Made by a program: the position numbers and the translations under genes. Below are positions 7,912-16,237 of a DNA stretch of 64,000 bases, one piece after another; positions within the stretch are counted from its first letter, which is position 1; each line of letters opens with the position of its first letter. Where the stretch lies: positions 558,001 through 622,000 of the forward strand of contig NZ_CP132957.1 of NCBI RefSeq assembly GCF_030863805.1. Direction: 5' to 3'. This DNA comes from Kineothrix sp. MB12-C1 (GTDB lineage: Bacteria > Bacillota > Clostridia > Lachnospirales > Lachnospiraceae). The notes under the pieces are model-generated. The model saw nothing but the letters and a program-made list of their open reading frames with translations, was not told where the DNA came from and searched no databases.

Positions 7912-9051
7912 ATGGCACTTATCAAATGTCCCGAATGTGGGAAAGAAATTTCTGATCAAGTATCAATATGTCCACATTGCGGATATCCATTAAAAAAGAA
8001 AACAGGATTTGACTTAAAACATAAGAAAGTCGTTCTGTTAATAGGAATACTACTTTTAATTATTGCTACAATTTTTATATATTTTAAGTTCATGTACAGA
8101 GGTTCTTTCGACATATCTCAATCCAATAGTAATATTGAATTAGGAGCAAAAACAGATTTAATTAATTATTTGGAATATAACCCTGAAAATATTATAGAGG
8201 TAAATATAATCGGCGATAACGATTTTAATATAAACAAAATCGGGGATTACTCAGTCTTATTTAGCATAAAGAATAAAAAAGGATATATCGAAGAAATTCC
8301 TTTTCAATTTCACGTTGTTGATACAATTGCACCTAAATTATCTGTCAAGGGAGACATTGTATATTTACCAAAAGGAAATGAATACGATCCTAAAGATAAT
8401 ACAACGGTAAGCGACAAAGATGATTATTCTGTAGAAATTATCGGCAATTATAATTTAGACGAGACAGGTACTTATGATATTTTCTTCGTTGCAAAAGATA
8501 AAAGCGGGAATGTATCCGATAAGAAAAGCATGAAATTAGTTGTTGAAGATAGAGATAACTGTATTGTTAGAAATGTAAGGTTTGGCGATAGCTTAGAAAT
8601 AATTCAACGATATGAAGCAGCTAATTTTTTGGGCGAAGAATATGGGGATGATGGTAGTCATTATATTCAATACGAAGATGATGTTGAAGGTGAAAACGCT
8701 TTAATAACATATCTAACGAATAACAAAGATGAACTGTGTCAAGTTATGTTTACGTTTATCGAAAATCATACAGACTATTCACTTTATTTAAATTACTTTA
8801 ATAACGTATCAGAAAAAATTTCAAAAGAGTATGGTACTCCTGAAGTTATTAAAGCAAAAGGAAGTCTATACAATTATTGTGATTCAGAAGCGGATGCTCT
8901 AAATATCGGACAAGTAAAATATAGAAACACGTGGGAAACTAATGATGTATCTATTTATCTGTATCTAGCAAAGGATAATTATGAAATGAGCTTTGCTTTA
9001 CTTTATATTTCAAAAACAATAGAACAACCTGACGATTCTAAATTTAATTAG
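7912..9051 (+). CDS. Zinc-ribbon, single-pass membrane protein with Ig-like domains
   Basis: A 379-residue protein with AAAGGGGAAA before the ATG. An N-terminal zinc ribbon (CPECGK at 6-11, CPHCGY at 21-26) is followed by one membrane helix (about residues 38-60) and two bacterial Ig-like or DUF5011-like repeats (about 70-145 and 150-220; DETGTYDIFFVAKDKSGNVSD is typical). The last 160 residues are an unassigned, acidic domain. By topology the ribbon is cytoplasmic and the rest outside. It is divergent from the membrane nuclease across 149 bases, so both could share regulation. Function unknown. Confidence 0.75.
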   Translation: MALIKCPECGKEISDQVSICPHCGYPLKKKTGFDLKHKKVVLLIGILLLIIATIFIYFKFMYRGSFDISQSNSNIELGAKTDLINYLEYNPENIIEVNIIGDNDFNINKIGDYSVLFSIKNKKGYIEEIPFQFHVVDTIAPKLSVKGDIVYLPKGNEYDPKDNTTVSDKDDYSVEIIGNYNLDETGTYDIFFVAKDKSGNVSDKKSMKLVVEDRDNCIVRNVRFGDSLEIIQRYEAANFLGEEYGDDGSHYIQYEDDVEGENALITYLTNNKDELCQVMFTFIENHTDYSLYLNYFNNVSEKISKEYGTPEVIKAKGSLYNYCDSEADALNIGQVKYRNTWETNDVSIYLYLAKDNYEMSFALLYISKTIEQPDDSKFN

Positions 9052-9072
9052 GAATCTAAACTTTAGAAGAGA

Positions 9073-9104
9073 GGGACTGCTTAACATTCTCAGCAGCCCT
9101 TTTT
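9073..9104 (+). terminator. Rho-independent terminator
   Basis: GGG-A-CTGCT pairs with AGCAG-CCC around a ten-base loop and is followed by TTTTT, 22 bases after the zinc-ribbon gene stop. Confidence 0.75.
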
Positions 9105-9140
9105 CTGAGTCTGTGAACGTTGCTCTGTAAATAAGATTTT

Positions 9141-9185
9141 ACAAGGTCTTCTATGGTAAAATAAAAAATCATAGGAGACCTTGTA
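9141..9185. repeat. Inverted repeat at the left end of an IS256 remnant
   Basis: ACAAGGTCTTCTATG and CATAGGAGACCTTGT form a near-perfect foldback just before the transposase remnant. This matches the terminal-repeat region expected of an insertion sequence. Confidence 0.55.
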
Positions 9186-9187
9186 TT

Positions 9188-9373
9188 ATGGCAAGAGAAA
9201 AGAAACCAGTGCACAGAGTACAAATGACAGATGGAAAGCGAAACATCATTTAGCAGCTTCTACAGGAGTACGACATCCAGTCTACAGAATATCAAAATGC
9301 ACTTAAGAATCTGCTTGGCGGTACCATTAAAGAAATGATGGAATCGGAGATGGCAAAGGAGTGTCATAAGTAG
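9188..9373 (+). pseudogene. IS256-family transposase N-terminal remnant
   Basis: Reading from ATG 9188 gives an IS256-type N-terminus ending in LLGGTIKEMMESEMAKECH, with an in-frame TAG at 9251-9253 and a stop at 9371. The full gene is about 400 codons, so only the first 61 codons remain and they are interrupted. The catalytic DDE part is gone. Confidence 0.75.
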
Positions 9374-9379
9374 ATATTT

Positions 9380-9565
9380 TTATAACGTTATTTTATTCTT
9401 AAGATATTTGGTCAGGTAATTATTTAGATCTTCTTCCTTTACTAATATCTTTTTACCTATCGTTACTTTTGGAAAATCTTTTCGTTTTACTAATTTATAT
9501 GTATTGGTTTTACCTATTCTAAGAATACTTGCCACCTCTTGTATCGTTAATAATTTATCTATAAT
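9380..9565 (-). CDS. Excisionase-like HTH protein (MerR-type)
   Basis: About 60 codons are open: LLTIQEVASILRIGKTNTYK is a typical HTH_17/excisionase start, followed by FPKVTIGKKILVKEEDLNNYL. There is no ATG, GTG or TTG in frame; GAGGTGA lies upstream of ATT (9563-9565) and ATA, so the gene either starts at ATT or has lost its start codon. Xis-type proteins direct excision of integrated elements. No integrase is next to it, and it sits among remnants, so it may be decaying. Confidence 0.55.
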   Translation of the reverse strand: MIDKLLTIQEVASILRIGKTNTYKLVKRKDFPKVTIGKKILVKEEDLNNYLTKYLKNKITL

Positions 9566-9765
9566 ATATCACCTCAGTTCGTTTTTAGCAGTATTAACAC
9601 CTTTATTATCAATAAAATTTCTACCACCGTCAGTTTGGGGTCTATTGAAGGAGATAGAAAATTTCTCCTCCATCAATTCAAATCAAATTCTTCGAATATC
9701 TTATTACCTTTATTATCATGTCCATAAGTGAGAGAATCAAGTGGTAATTATTTCCGATTTAGGTC

Positions 9766-9781
9766 TCCCCAAAATTGGGGA
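9766..9781. repeat. Short hairpin
   Basis: TCCCC and GGGGA pair around AAAATT. The sequence lies just before the Rha remnant and has no T-tract. The 9566-9765 interval holds no gene that I can support. Confidence 0.35.
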
Positions 9782-9784
9782 CAC

Positions 9785-10053
9785 CTATTTAAAGAGACTG
9801 AATACGTTAATAATCAAAACAAACAAACGTACACAGAATTTTTAATAAATAGAGATGGATTTTCATTGTTAGCAATGGGATTTACTGGCAAGAATGCATT
9901 AGAATGGAAGTCAGATTAAAAGAACATAATTCCAAAGCATTACCAACTACATATAAAGAAGCGTTATTACAATTAATCAACGTAAATACATTAATAGTAT
10001 ATTGTTTCACGCAATCCGTCTTAATAAACGAACTCCGAACTTCGATTTTATAA
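9785..10053 (+). pseudogene. Broken Rha-family phage antirepressor
   Basis: The first frame reads YVNNQNKQTYTEFLINRDGF, then MGFTGKNALEWK, matching the conserved core of Rha proteins, and stops at 9917. The next conserved piece, EVRLKEHNSKALPTTYKEAL, is in another frame from ATG 9904. The segment that normally joins them (about 12 residues) is missing, so a deletion has broken the gene. It marks a phage contribution to this element. Confidence 0.65.
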
Positions 10054-10510
10054 TTATTATGTAAACCACAAAGTATATCATTTCCCCAGCAAAATAGGGC
10101 TATTCAGATACTTTTACTACGTTAAGAGCAATAATATCAACGTTTAACATTGAATCACCATAACCCTAGTAAAATAAAGGTTTACATAACAATATATACC
10201 CTATTGTTCCGAAGCAGATACCGAACATCATTTCTAGAAGTATTTTCTCTTATCATTTGTCAATTAATTTATCAATTCTAATTATTATGTAAACCAGCGT
10301 GAACCCTTATATCTACTGGACTTCTGGATATTTCCGACATATTCTATAATTCTAAAATAACTATATTTCGAATATGTACCGAACACCACTTAATTTTTAT
10401 TAAAATATCTAATTTAATTTATTTTTCTGATTCGTTTGAGACATAGGTATCTTAGTAAAACCAATGGTTTACATAACTATTATTGGTCTATAGTTTCGAA
10501 TTACGATAAA
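10028..10510. repeat. Non-coding region with interspersed direct and inverted repeats
   Basis: An 18-base sequence, TAATTATTATGTAAACCA, occurs exactly at 10051-10068 and 10279-10296. Its core is inverted as GGTTTACATAA at 10179-10189 and TGGTTTACATAA at 10465-10476, so two forward/reverse pairs of 139 and 198 bases follow each other. A second motif, TACCGAACA(T/C)CA preceded by TT(C/T)CGAA, occurs near 10208 and 10369. No coding frame is convincing. Possible roles are a replication or transfer origin, a recombination site or a structured RNA. Confidence 0.6.
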
Positions 10511-10548
10511 AAAGAGACTATACCGTAGCATAATCTCCTAATGAGAAT

Positions 10549-11310
10549 TTATTTCACTGTATTAACAATAATTCTATCGCTAGCATTATATATTTTACTA
10601 CCACCAAATATAAAATTAGAATGTTGAACGTTCCATAATGCTACATTACATTTTTTAGTATAAAAGGACAAATACCGGATTCCATTTATTGGGTATTCTT
10701 TGAGTGTCTCGGATATACTATTTGACAACAAATAATCATTATTCGCATGTCTAGGTATCGTCAAATATTCCTGTATAGCACTAAATCTTTCTCTAATGTC
10801 GCAGCTAAATCTTTCTGCAAAATCTTTTTTTTGTTTTTCTGTAAACGCATTGTCTAAGTCACTTCTGCTATATGCTGAAAAATCAAGTATATTAATCGGG
10901 CTTATAACCTTATATATGGCTACAGAGACATTATCTTCTCGTTCAGGTTTTACTTCACCTAACGTAGTATTGATATCCTCTGCAACATAAAGAACTTGCT
11001 CATGGTCTTTATTTAATCTTCCCGCTTTGCACTTTTCTTTTTTGGGCATCCATGAATTGACATCATCGAAGCCACCTGATAATTTATTGTTTATCATCGC
11101 GATTCCCTTGCCAGTATTGACATCTTCTTTAATGTTAATTATCCTCGCTCTATAGAATAATTGAGATTCTAAATTAACAGTATGCATACATGAAAATATA
11201 CTTCTATTCATATCTTTAATAGTTTCGTATGATCTTCCATTTTTAACACTGTCCTCATATTGAATATTAGTTAGCTTTGCCATTAGAATATGTCCAGCAT
11301 TCTTTTCCAT
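10549..11310 (-). CDS. RES-domain protein (putative NAD-degrading toxin family)
   Basis: A 253-residue protein with GAGG before the ATG. The RES signature residues are present: FYRARI (R54), TTLGEVKP (E119) and RYLSFY (S215), with GRLNKDHEQVLYVAED between them. RES toxins of the Xre-RES systems deplete NAD+. Usual RES toxins are shorter (about 150-230 residues) and follow an Xre antitoxin; here the upstream gene is a lipoprotein instead, 26 bases away. The toxin assignment follows from the family; the antitoxin is not identified, and the domain may serve another role. Confidence 0.7.
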   Translation of the reverse strand: MEKNAGHILMAKLTNIQYEDSVKNGRSYETIKDMNRSIFSCMHTVNLESQLFYRARIINIKEDVNTGKGIAMINNKLSGGFDDVNSWMPKKEKCKAGRLNKDHEQVLYVAEDINTTLGEVKPEREDNVSVAIYKVISPINILDFSAYSRSDLDNAFTEKQKKDFAERFSCDIRERFSAIQEYLTIPRHANNDYLLSNSISETLKEYPINGIRYLSFYTKKCNVALWNVQHSNFIFGGSKIYNASDRIIVNTVK

Positions 11311-11336
11311 ATATCCATCCTCACCTTCACTTATTC

Positions 11337-11909
11337 TTAATCCTCTGCATTAATAGCTATGATTTTCAATCCTTGAGACTGCATATTGTCATCCAGCAAT
11401 TCTCCGATCCACACTTCTCCATTCCCAAGCATTACCCCTTGCCAATTTGCAAAAAGATTCTCGCAAGACTCCGCTTCTAACGCTTCTTTATATTCCTCTC
11501 TCAACGCAATATCCGCTTGCGCAAGACTCTCTGCATCCACGTATTCTATGCCTTGAATCGTAATCGGATAAGCCGCCATCTCAGAAACTGCCTCCCAATC
11601 TTCACGCAAGATGGTTTCCTTTACCTCCGTTGCAAACGCTTCTACCTCTTGCTTTGACTTGGAAGTACATATGCTATAATAATCTACATCCTCTGAAGCA
11701 AGGCTTTCTTCTTCTGCTACGTTATTCTGACTATCCTCAAATTTTTCATCGGTTTCAGCTTCTAAATTCTCTTTCACTTCTTCATTAGTAATCAGATTCT
11801 CTTTCGATTCTTTTTGTGGTGCTATCGATGTGTTTTCTCCATTACCACACCCCATTAGTATCATGACAATAGATGTCGCTGCGAGTGCAAGTATATATCT
11901 TCTATACAT
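11337..11909 (-). CDS. Small lipoprotein of unknown function
   Basis: A 190-residue protein with a lipoprotein signal (MYRRYILALAATSIVMILMGC; Cys 21 follows L-M-G) and an acidic linker to about residue 75. The remaining domain (VEAFATEVKETILREDWEAV onward to VWIGELLDD and LKIIAIN) resembles NTF2-like or DUF4440-like small extracytoplasmic domains. It precedes the RES gene by 26 bases on the same strand. Role unknown. Confidence 0.7.
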   Translation of the reverse strand: MYRRYILALAATSIVMILMGCGNGENTSIAPQKESKENLITNEEVKENLEAETDEKFEDSQNNVAEEESLASEDVDYYSICTSKSKQEVEAFATEVKETILREDWEAVSEMAAYPITIQGIEYVDAESLAQADIALREEYKEALEAESCENLFANWQGVMLGNGEVWIGELLDDNMQSQGLKIIAINAED

Positions 11910-11996
11910 AATTAATCTCTTCTCCTTTTATTACCTATACTAATTTAGATTTTTTATTCGTGTTTCTTCTATATAATAAGATAAGTTACTATCCCG

Positions 11997-12599
11997 TTAT
12001 CCGTTCTCTACTATTTTCAGATACTTATATATAGAATTTCTACTGAGATCTGATAGCCTTGAAAATTCAGATAAGTTTATATTCCTATTTGTAAACTGAG
12101 GATAATATCTGAAAAAGGATTGTGGTATATCGTCTGTAGTAGTTTTTCTCCGTCCAATCACTTTTCCTTTAGCTTTAGCGTTTACCATACCGGACTTTAT
12201 TCTTTGTATAGTGATTTCTCGTTCCATCTGAGAAAAAACAGACATCATTCGTAACATCCCCATTGTCATAGGATCAATTTCATTTCCCGTACAATCCACA
12301 ACAAAACCACCAACAACAAGTTTAATATGATTGTCTTCAACAAATTCCAATATTTCACATAATTGTTTAGTAGAACGTGATAACCGGCTTACTTCTGTAC
12401 ACGCAATAGTGTCACCCGTCTTTACTGTTTCAAGAAGCTGCATTAACTTCTCTCTGTCCTCATGTGATCCAGATTCATATTCCCAAAAGATATTATTCTC
12501 TTTAATACCCATAGTAACTAATTCTCTTTTTTGTCTGCCTATGTCCTGCTTATCTTCATTGGTACTTGCTCTTGCATATCCATATTCCAAAATCATCAC
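11997..12599 (-). CDS. Serine recombinase, resolvase/invertase family
   Basis: About 200 residues. The catalytic domain shows YARASTNEDKQ (nucleophile Ser), GDTIACTEVSRLSRS and SQMEREITIQRIKSG, ending in a short C-terminal HTH (NLSEFSRLSDLSRNSIYKYL). Starts GTG 12599, ATG 12596 and TTG 12590 are all in frame; the TTG has the best-placed GAGGTG. Proteins of this size resolve or invert DNA rather than integrate large elements. It could resolve dimers of this element. Confidence 0.9.
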   Translation of the reverse strand: MMILEYGYARASTNEDKQDIGRQKRELVTMGIKENNIFWEYESGSHEDREKLMQLLETVKTGDTIACTEVSRLSRSTKQLCEILEFVEDNHIKLVVGGFVVDCTGNEIDPMTMGMLRMMSVFSQMEREITIQRIKSGMVNAKAKGKVIGRRKTTTDDIPQSFFRYYPQFTNRNINLSEFSRLSDLSRNSIYKYLKIVENG

Positions 12600-12750
12600 C
12601 TCTTCACTTTTATCTGCAAACCTATAAATATAAAAATCAGGAGATTTTCCACTCTAACCATAATAATTGTTAAAGAAAAGGTGCTAAATATTTCTTGAGC
12701 AAAAAATCCACAATCAGCCATCAAATACCTTTAAATTTTCTCATTCTTTC

Positions 12751-12784
12751 GTTGTTCATGATTTCAAGTGTTTTCTTGAACAAC
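12751..12784. terminator. Hairpin after the small Xre gene
   Basis: GTTGTTCA and TGAACAAC pair 15 bases beyond the end of the small Xre gene. An inner TTCAAG/CTTGAA can form as well. The T-tract is weak. Confidence 0.4.
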
Positions 12785-12798
12785 ATTTATCACTGCTT

Positions 12799-13119
12799 TT
12801 ATTTCTCGTCCCTGAATCTGCTTTCATAGGATAATTCAGACTTTAAGTCTACTTTCCATTCAATTAAATCCTGCGGTTGACACTGTAGAAGTTGACAAAT
12901 ATCTTCGATGGTTTTTGTGCTTACATCACACATAAAATCTTTTCCGTCATGATCCTCTTTGTATTTCTCCAACTTTTTTTCTATTTCTTCCATTGAATCG
13001 GCAGAGCACATTTTTAGCTTTGCAAGTGTTCCTTGAGGTATCAATGCTTTCTGTCGAATAGTATAGGTTGTAATACCCTTTTCTTTTAATTTTCTCATTA
13101 ATTTATTATAATTAACCAT
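12799..13119 (-). CDS. Small Xre-family regulator (YozG-like)
   Basis: Start taken at ATG 13119 (106 residues), since GGAG lies nine bases upstream; two earlier ATGs in frame are badly spaced. The protein begins MVNYNKLMRKLKEKGITTYT and ends its HTH with TIEDICQLLQCQPQDLIEW, typical of short Cro/C1 regulators. An insertion of about 20 residues (residues about 43-63) between helices is longer than usual. Upstream on the minus strand (13120-13244) is a promoter-sized gap. It may control the recombinase or neighbouring genes. Confidence 0.8.
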   Translation of the reverse strand: MVNYNKLMRKLKEKGITTYTIRQKALIPQGTLAKLKMCSADSMEEIEKKLEKYKEDHDGKDFMCDVSTKTIEDICQLLQCQPQDLIEWKVDLKSELSYESRFRDEK

Positions 13120-13244
13120 AAACATAAGCTCCATTCTATAATATACATTTATTTACGTGTATATTATAGCACTCCTTCCTTCTTTAATCAATCAGCAACA
13201 CAATTTACCAGTGCTAATACAATTTACTAGTACCGTCAGTATTC

Positions 13245-13766
13245 CTATATCATATCTTCCAAAAGTTTATGTATAATCTTCCATTTTAACCTATTCGCAT
13301 ATTTCCTTTCCATCTGATACAAAAAGATTTCTGTTATGCGCTCATGAAAATCTTCTGGAAGAATTGAACCCTTGAATTGATTACAGGCAAAACATGCAGC
13401 AGTAAGATTGTTTGCATTATCAGCGCCATTAATAGCAAGCGGTATAATATGATCTAGTGTCATTTCTTCAAACAATATTTTACGTCCGCATAACATACAA
13501 CGACCATTAGCTTCTTCATATATTTTTTTCCTTACTTCCATAGGATGTCTTTTTCGTCGTTTTTTCTTTTTCATAGAAGTTTCTTCATTCTCATCAGAAT
13601 GAATTACATAATAGTCCATACATTTCTTTGGTGCCTTTTCCTTCTGGATATTTGCATTTTCTGCTGTGCAGAAATTTTGTGCTTCTTTAATTTTTTTTAC
13701 TTTTTTAATCGCACCCGTCTTACTATATGCAACATAATATGCCCCGTTTGTTAGGTATATTGCCAT
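13245..13766 (-). CDS. HNH endonuclease
   Basis: 173 residues from ATG 13766 (GGTGA upstream). The first 70 residues are an unassigned alpha/beta part, then a very basic stretch (KKKKRRKRHP) and an HNH domain: CMLCGRKI, LDHIIPL, NANNLTAACFACNQFKG. The four cysteines bind a structural zinc and the His-Asn-His residues are present. Stand-alone HNH proteins of this kind are frequent in clostridial phages and conjugative elements. Confidence 0.85.
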   Translation of the reverse strand: MAIYLTNGAYYVAYSKTGAIKKVKKIKEAQNFCTAENANIQKEKAPKKCMDYYVIHSDENEETSMKKKKRRKRHPMEVRKKIYEEANGRCMLCGRKILFEEMTLDHIIPLAINGADNANNLTAACFACNQFKGSILPEDFHERITEIFLYQMERKYANRLKWKIIHKLLEDMI

Positions 13767-13874
13767 TTCTTTCACCGCCTTGCCTATTGTTATCCTTATA
13801 TTTTTAATTCTTTGAACATAGGGAAGATTGTTAGTTGTGACAACCTTCCCTATACCTTCAAGTGATTCAAATAA

Positions 13875-14018
13875 TTACTTCACTATATTCTTTGGTTTGT
13901 CCTCATACCATTTAACAGAGCCGCCCTTAAAGTTTGTTTTGGGCTGATAAATTGTAGCCCTTCCCATTCTTACTATTGCTTCGTTCTGCTTTTTAAACTC
14001 AATTGTTTGTCTTTTCAT
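13875..14018 (-). CDS. Small basic protein of unknown function
   Basis: 47 residues from ATG 14018, which has AGGAAGGTGG upstream; the frame extends upstream but then overlaps the preceding gene. Sequence runs MKRQTIEFKKQNEAIVRM to KWYEDKPKNIVK and is strongly basic. It lies 34 bases after the next minus-strand gene. No family recognised. Confidence 0.5.
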   Translation of the reverse strand: MKRQTIEFKKQNEAIVRMGRATIYQPKTNFKGGSVKWYEDKPKNIVK

Positions 14019-14052
14019 TTTTATTACCACCTTCCTAATCGCATGATTATTT

Positions 14053-14745
14053 TTATTTAATTTCATTCTCTTTCCACCATTTATCAGAAATCTTTTCCTC
14101 TGTACCTTCAATAATCGTAACTCCATAGGTGGTATTAATTACGACCTTATTACCTTGAACATAAGCGTATTTAATATCTTCGAAATTAAATACAGGACAA
14201 AATTCATTATCATTCTGTAACTTGCCCTCTGCATCCACGAAGATAATTAAATCGCCATCAATAGGAGAATCAAGTTCTAGTCTCAAAAGTTTTACCTTGG
14301 TATTATTAATATTTGCTTCATTTATTTGTATAACATTAAATATTTGATAATCCCACGATATTTTTTCAAAATCATCTCTTAGCATTTCCATTGTTTCTTT
14401 TATTGGTCTCTTATACTTAATGCTTTTATAGACTCCGTTATTGTCTACAATATAAATATAACGTTTGTTTCCAGTTTCTCTTATGTAAAAACAAGTGGTA
14501 TCCCATAAAATTCTGTCTAACACATTTCCCCCATCTTTGATTATTAAATGATCTTCCGTTTCTTCAAGAATCAAATCTTTTGTGATAGTTCTATCTAAAA
14601 ATTCATTTGTGTATTCAAAGTCAATAGTATTATCAATTTTCATTGATCTTTCAATACATGAGCTTATGTACCATAGTTCAGATATAAGTTCATCCATTTC
14701 CTTTAATTCCTTTTCTGTAAAGTTTATTACTTTTTGATTGACCAT
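14053..14745 (-). CDS. Hypothetical protein
   Basis: A 230-residue protein with a GGAGGA ribosome site before the ATG. The N-terminal 45 residues are helical, the rest predicted mostly beta (YIYIVDNNGVYKSIKYKR, DLIIFVDAEGKL, VVINTTYGVTIIEG). No membrane segment and no known motif. It stands in a minus-strand run of small genes between the HNH gene and the operator region. Confidence 0.6.
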   Translation of the reverse strand: MVNQKVINFTEKELKEMDELISELWYISSCIERSMKIDNTIDFEYTNEFLDRTITKDLILEETEDHLIIKDGGNVLDRILWDTTCFYIRETGNKRYIYIVDNNGVYKSIKYKRPIKETMEMLRDDFEKISWDYQIFNVIQINEANINNTKVKLLRLELDSPIDGDLIIFVDAEGKLQNDNEFCPVFNFEDIKYAYVQGNKVVINTTYGVTIIEGTEEKISDKWWKENEIK

Positions 14746-14852
14746 AATAATTGTCCTCCTGCGAATGTGTTTGATTTAATGGTTGCTATCCTCTGCCTTT
14801 ATATAGCGACTTGGAACGCTCATCGGTGGCATTATAGCTAGGGGATTACCCC

Positions 14853-15158
14853 CTATGCTTGATTGCCTTTGAGATAATTTAATCTCATTGACGGAGTTAC
14901 TTTTTGATACTTTTGGTACTCTTCTTCCCCATTCTTTTCTATAAATAATTCCTTATTGAACTTTGGACTTTCTACGCTGCAATATGAAATTGTTATGTCA
15001 TTTTCTTGGGAAAAGAGTTTTTCTCTACCTCGTTTTTTCATATAGGATTTTATTTCCGATTCCATATCTTCTATTTTCTTTTTCTGTTCCTTGGCTTCCT
15101 CTTTCATACTTTGAATCTCAAGTATTAAAATCTCGAACTCTGTCATTGTTTTACACAT
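14853..15158 (-). CDS. Small coiled-coil protein of phage/ICE type
   Basis: 101 residues from ATG 15158 with AAGGAG upstream. Residues about 10-45 form a coiled coil (MKEEAKEQKKKIEDMESEI); the C-terminal half (SYCSVESPKFNKELF to RLNYLKG) resembles small uncharacterised proteins beside nuclease or single-strand-binding genes in clostridial phages. It is the first gene leftward from the fourfold operator, so it is probably repressed together with the J-domain gene. Confidence 0.55.
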   Translation of the reverse strand: MCKTMTEFEILILEIQSMKEEAKEQKKKIEDMESEIKSYMKKRGREKLFSQENDITISYCSVESPKFNKELFIEKNGEEEYQKYQKVTPSMRLNYLKGNQA

Positions 15159-15321
15159 CTGCTTTCTCTCCTTCCTTATATTAGGAACTCTTGAATCATC
15201 TTCCTGACTATTGGTCTTGCATTGGCTCACTCACTAGGTATATGGTTTTCAAGTTTATAGCTTTTCAGGCTATTAGTTCCCGTTTATTCAGGTCTGTCTT
15301 GTTGACCTTGTAATGTAATTA

Positions 15322-15440
15322 TACACAATAATATGTGTATGGTCTATTGGCATTATACACAATATTGTGTGAATGTTTTTGTAAATTATATACACATTTT
15401 TTTGTGCATTAATCGTTGACTATGCACGTTTTTATGTGTA
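15322..15440. promoter_or_regulatory. Four tandem operators between divergent promoters
   Basis: Four inverted repeats fit TNCACA-N6-TGTGNA: 15322-15339, 15356-15373, 15391-15408 and 15423-15440, with starts 34, 35 and 32 bases apart, close to three helical turns. The second contains the perfect palindrome ACACAATATTGTGT. The fourth fills the spacer of the plus-strand promoter (TTGACT 15416-15421, TATAAT 15439-15444, 17 apart). Several sites also contain TATAAT on the minus strand. A regulator binding all four would shut both directions. Confidence 0.75.
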
Positions 15441-15490
15441 TAATAATCTTAACAACAAAATCAATCTATTAAATAAGGAGAACTTCCCAT

Positions 15491-16009
15491 ATGACAAATA
15501 CATATTTTAATAACGTAGGAACACTAGAAGAATTAAGGAAACAATATAAGGAATTATTAAAGCAGTACCACCCGGACAACCCAAACGGATCTACAGAAGC
15601 AACTCAAGAAATCAATGCAGAATATGATAAGCTATTCCAGATATTAAAGAATAAGCACGACAGCAAGACCGCAGACAGTGACAAGGGTAAATCTTCATAC
15701 GAAGATATGAAGTATGACTTTTCAGAGGATGAAAAGTTAAGAGAGATATTACAGAGTATCATTACTTTTGTAGGAATTAATATAGAGATTATAGGTTGCT
15801 GGATATGGATTGATGGCGATACTTACGCACATAAAGGCAGCTTAAAGGGTTTAGGTTTCAAATGGGCGAAAGAAAAAAAGAAGTGGTACTTCCACACAGA
15901 AGCATTTAGAAAGAAAAGTCATAAGACTTTGAGCATTAATGATATTAGAAACTATTATGGCAGTACAGAGGTAGAGACAGAAGGAAGAAAGCAGTTAAAG
16001 CAAGCGTAA
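15491..16009 (+). CDS. J-domain protein
   Basis: A 172-residue protein with AAGGAG before the ATG. The N-terminal 55 residues are a J domain: LRKQYKELLKQYHPDNPNG contains the HPD tripeptide that stimulates DnaK ATPase. The rest has no zinc or G/F region of true DnaJ; GFKWAKEKKKWYFHTEAF near residue 125 is a motif shared by accessory J-domain proteins of clostridial plasmids and conjugative elements. It is controlled by a strong promoter whose spacer is an operator. Role in replication or transfer is possible but not shown. Confidence 0.85.
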   Translation: MTNTYFNNVGTLEELRKQYKELLKQYHPDNPNGSTEATQEINAEYDKLFQILKNKHDSKTADSDKGKSSYEDMKYDFSEDEKLREILQSIITFVGINIEIIGCWIWIDGDTYAHKGSLKGLGFKWAKEKKKWYFHTEAFRKKSHKTLSINDIRNYYGSTEVETEGRKQLKQA

Positions 16010-16015
16010 AAAAAT

Positions 16016-16045
16016 AAGGTCGAGAGCGTTTAAACTCTTGACCTT
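16016..16045 (+). terminator. Rho-independent terminator
   Basis: AAGGTC-G-AGAG pairs with CTCT-T-GACCTT around an eight-base loop, followed by TTCTATT, seven bases after the J-domain gene. Confidence 0.8.
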
Positions 16046-16237
16046 TTCTATTACTTTTATTATGAGATTCTTAATGTATTTATTGGTGTAATCATTGGTG
16101 TTTTGAAACGTTTTAAGGGGTAAATTTGGATTGTTTGCGGTGTGGTGTAATCTTCTTAGGGTATAAGGAAAACGGCTTAATTTAAGCTTGATTTATGCAT
16201 ATATTGTAAGGATATAGAGCCGGTGCCAGGGTAAGGA

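Noticed and set aside
15322-15440. CRISPR-like array
   Set aside because: The repeats are short palindromes with spacing of three helical turns and no unique spacer-repeat pattern; they are operators.
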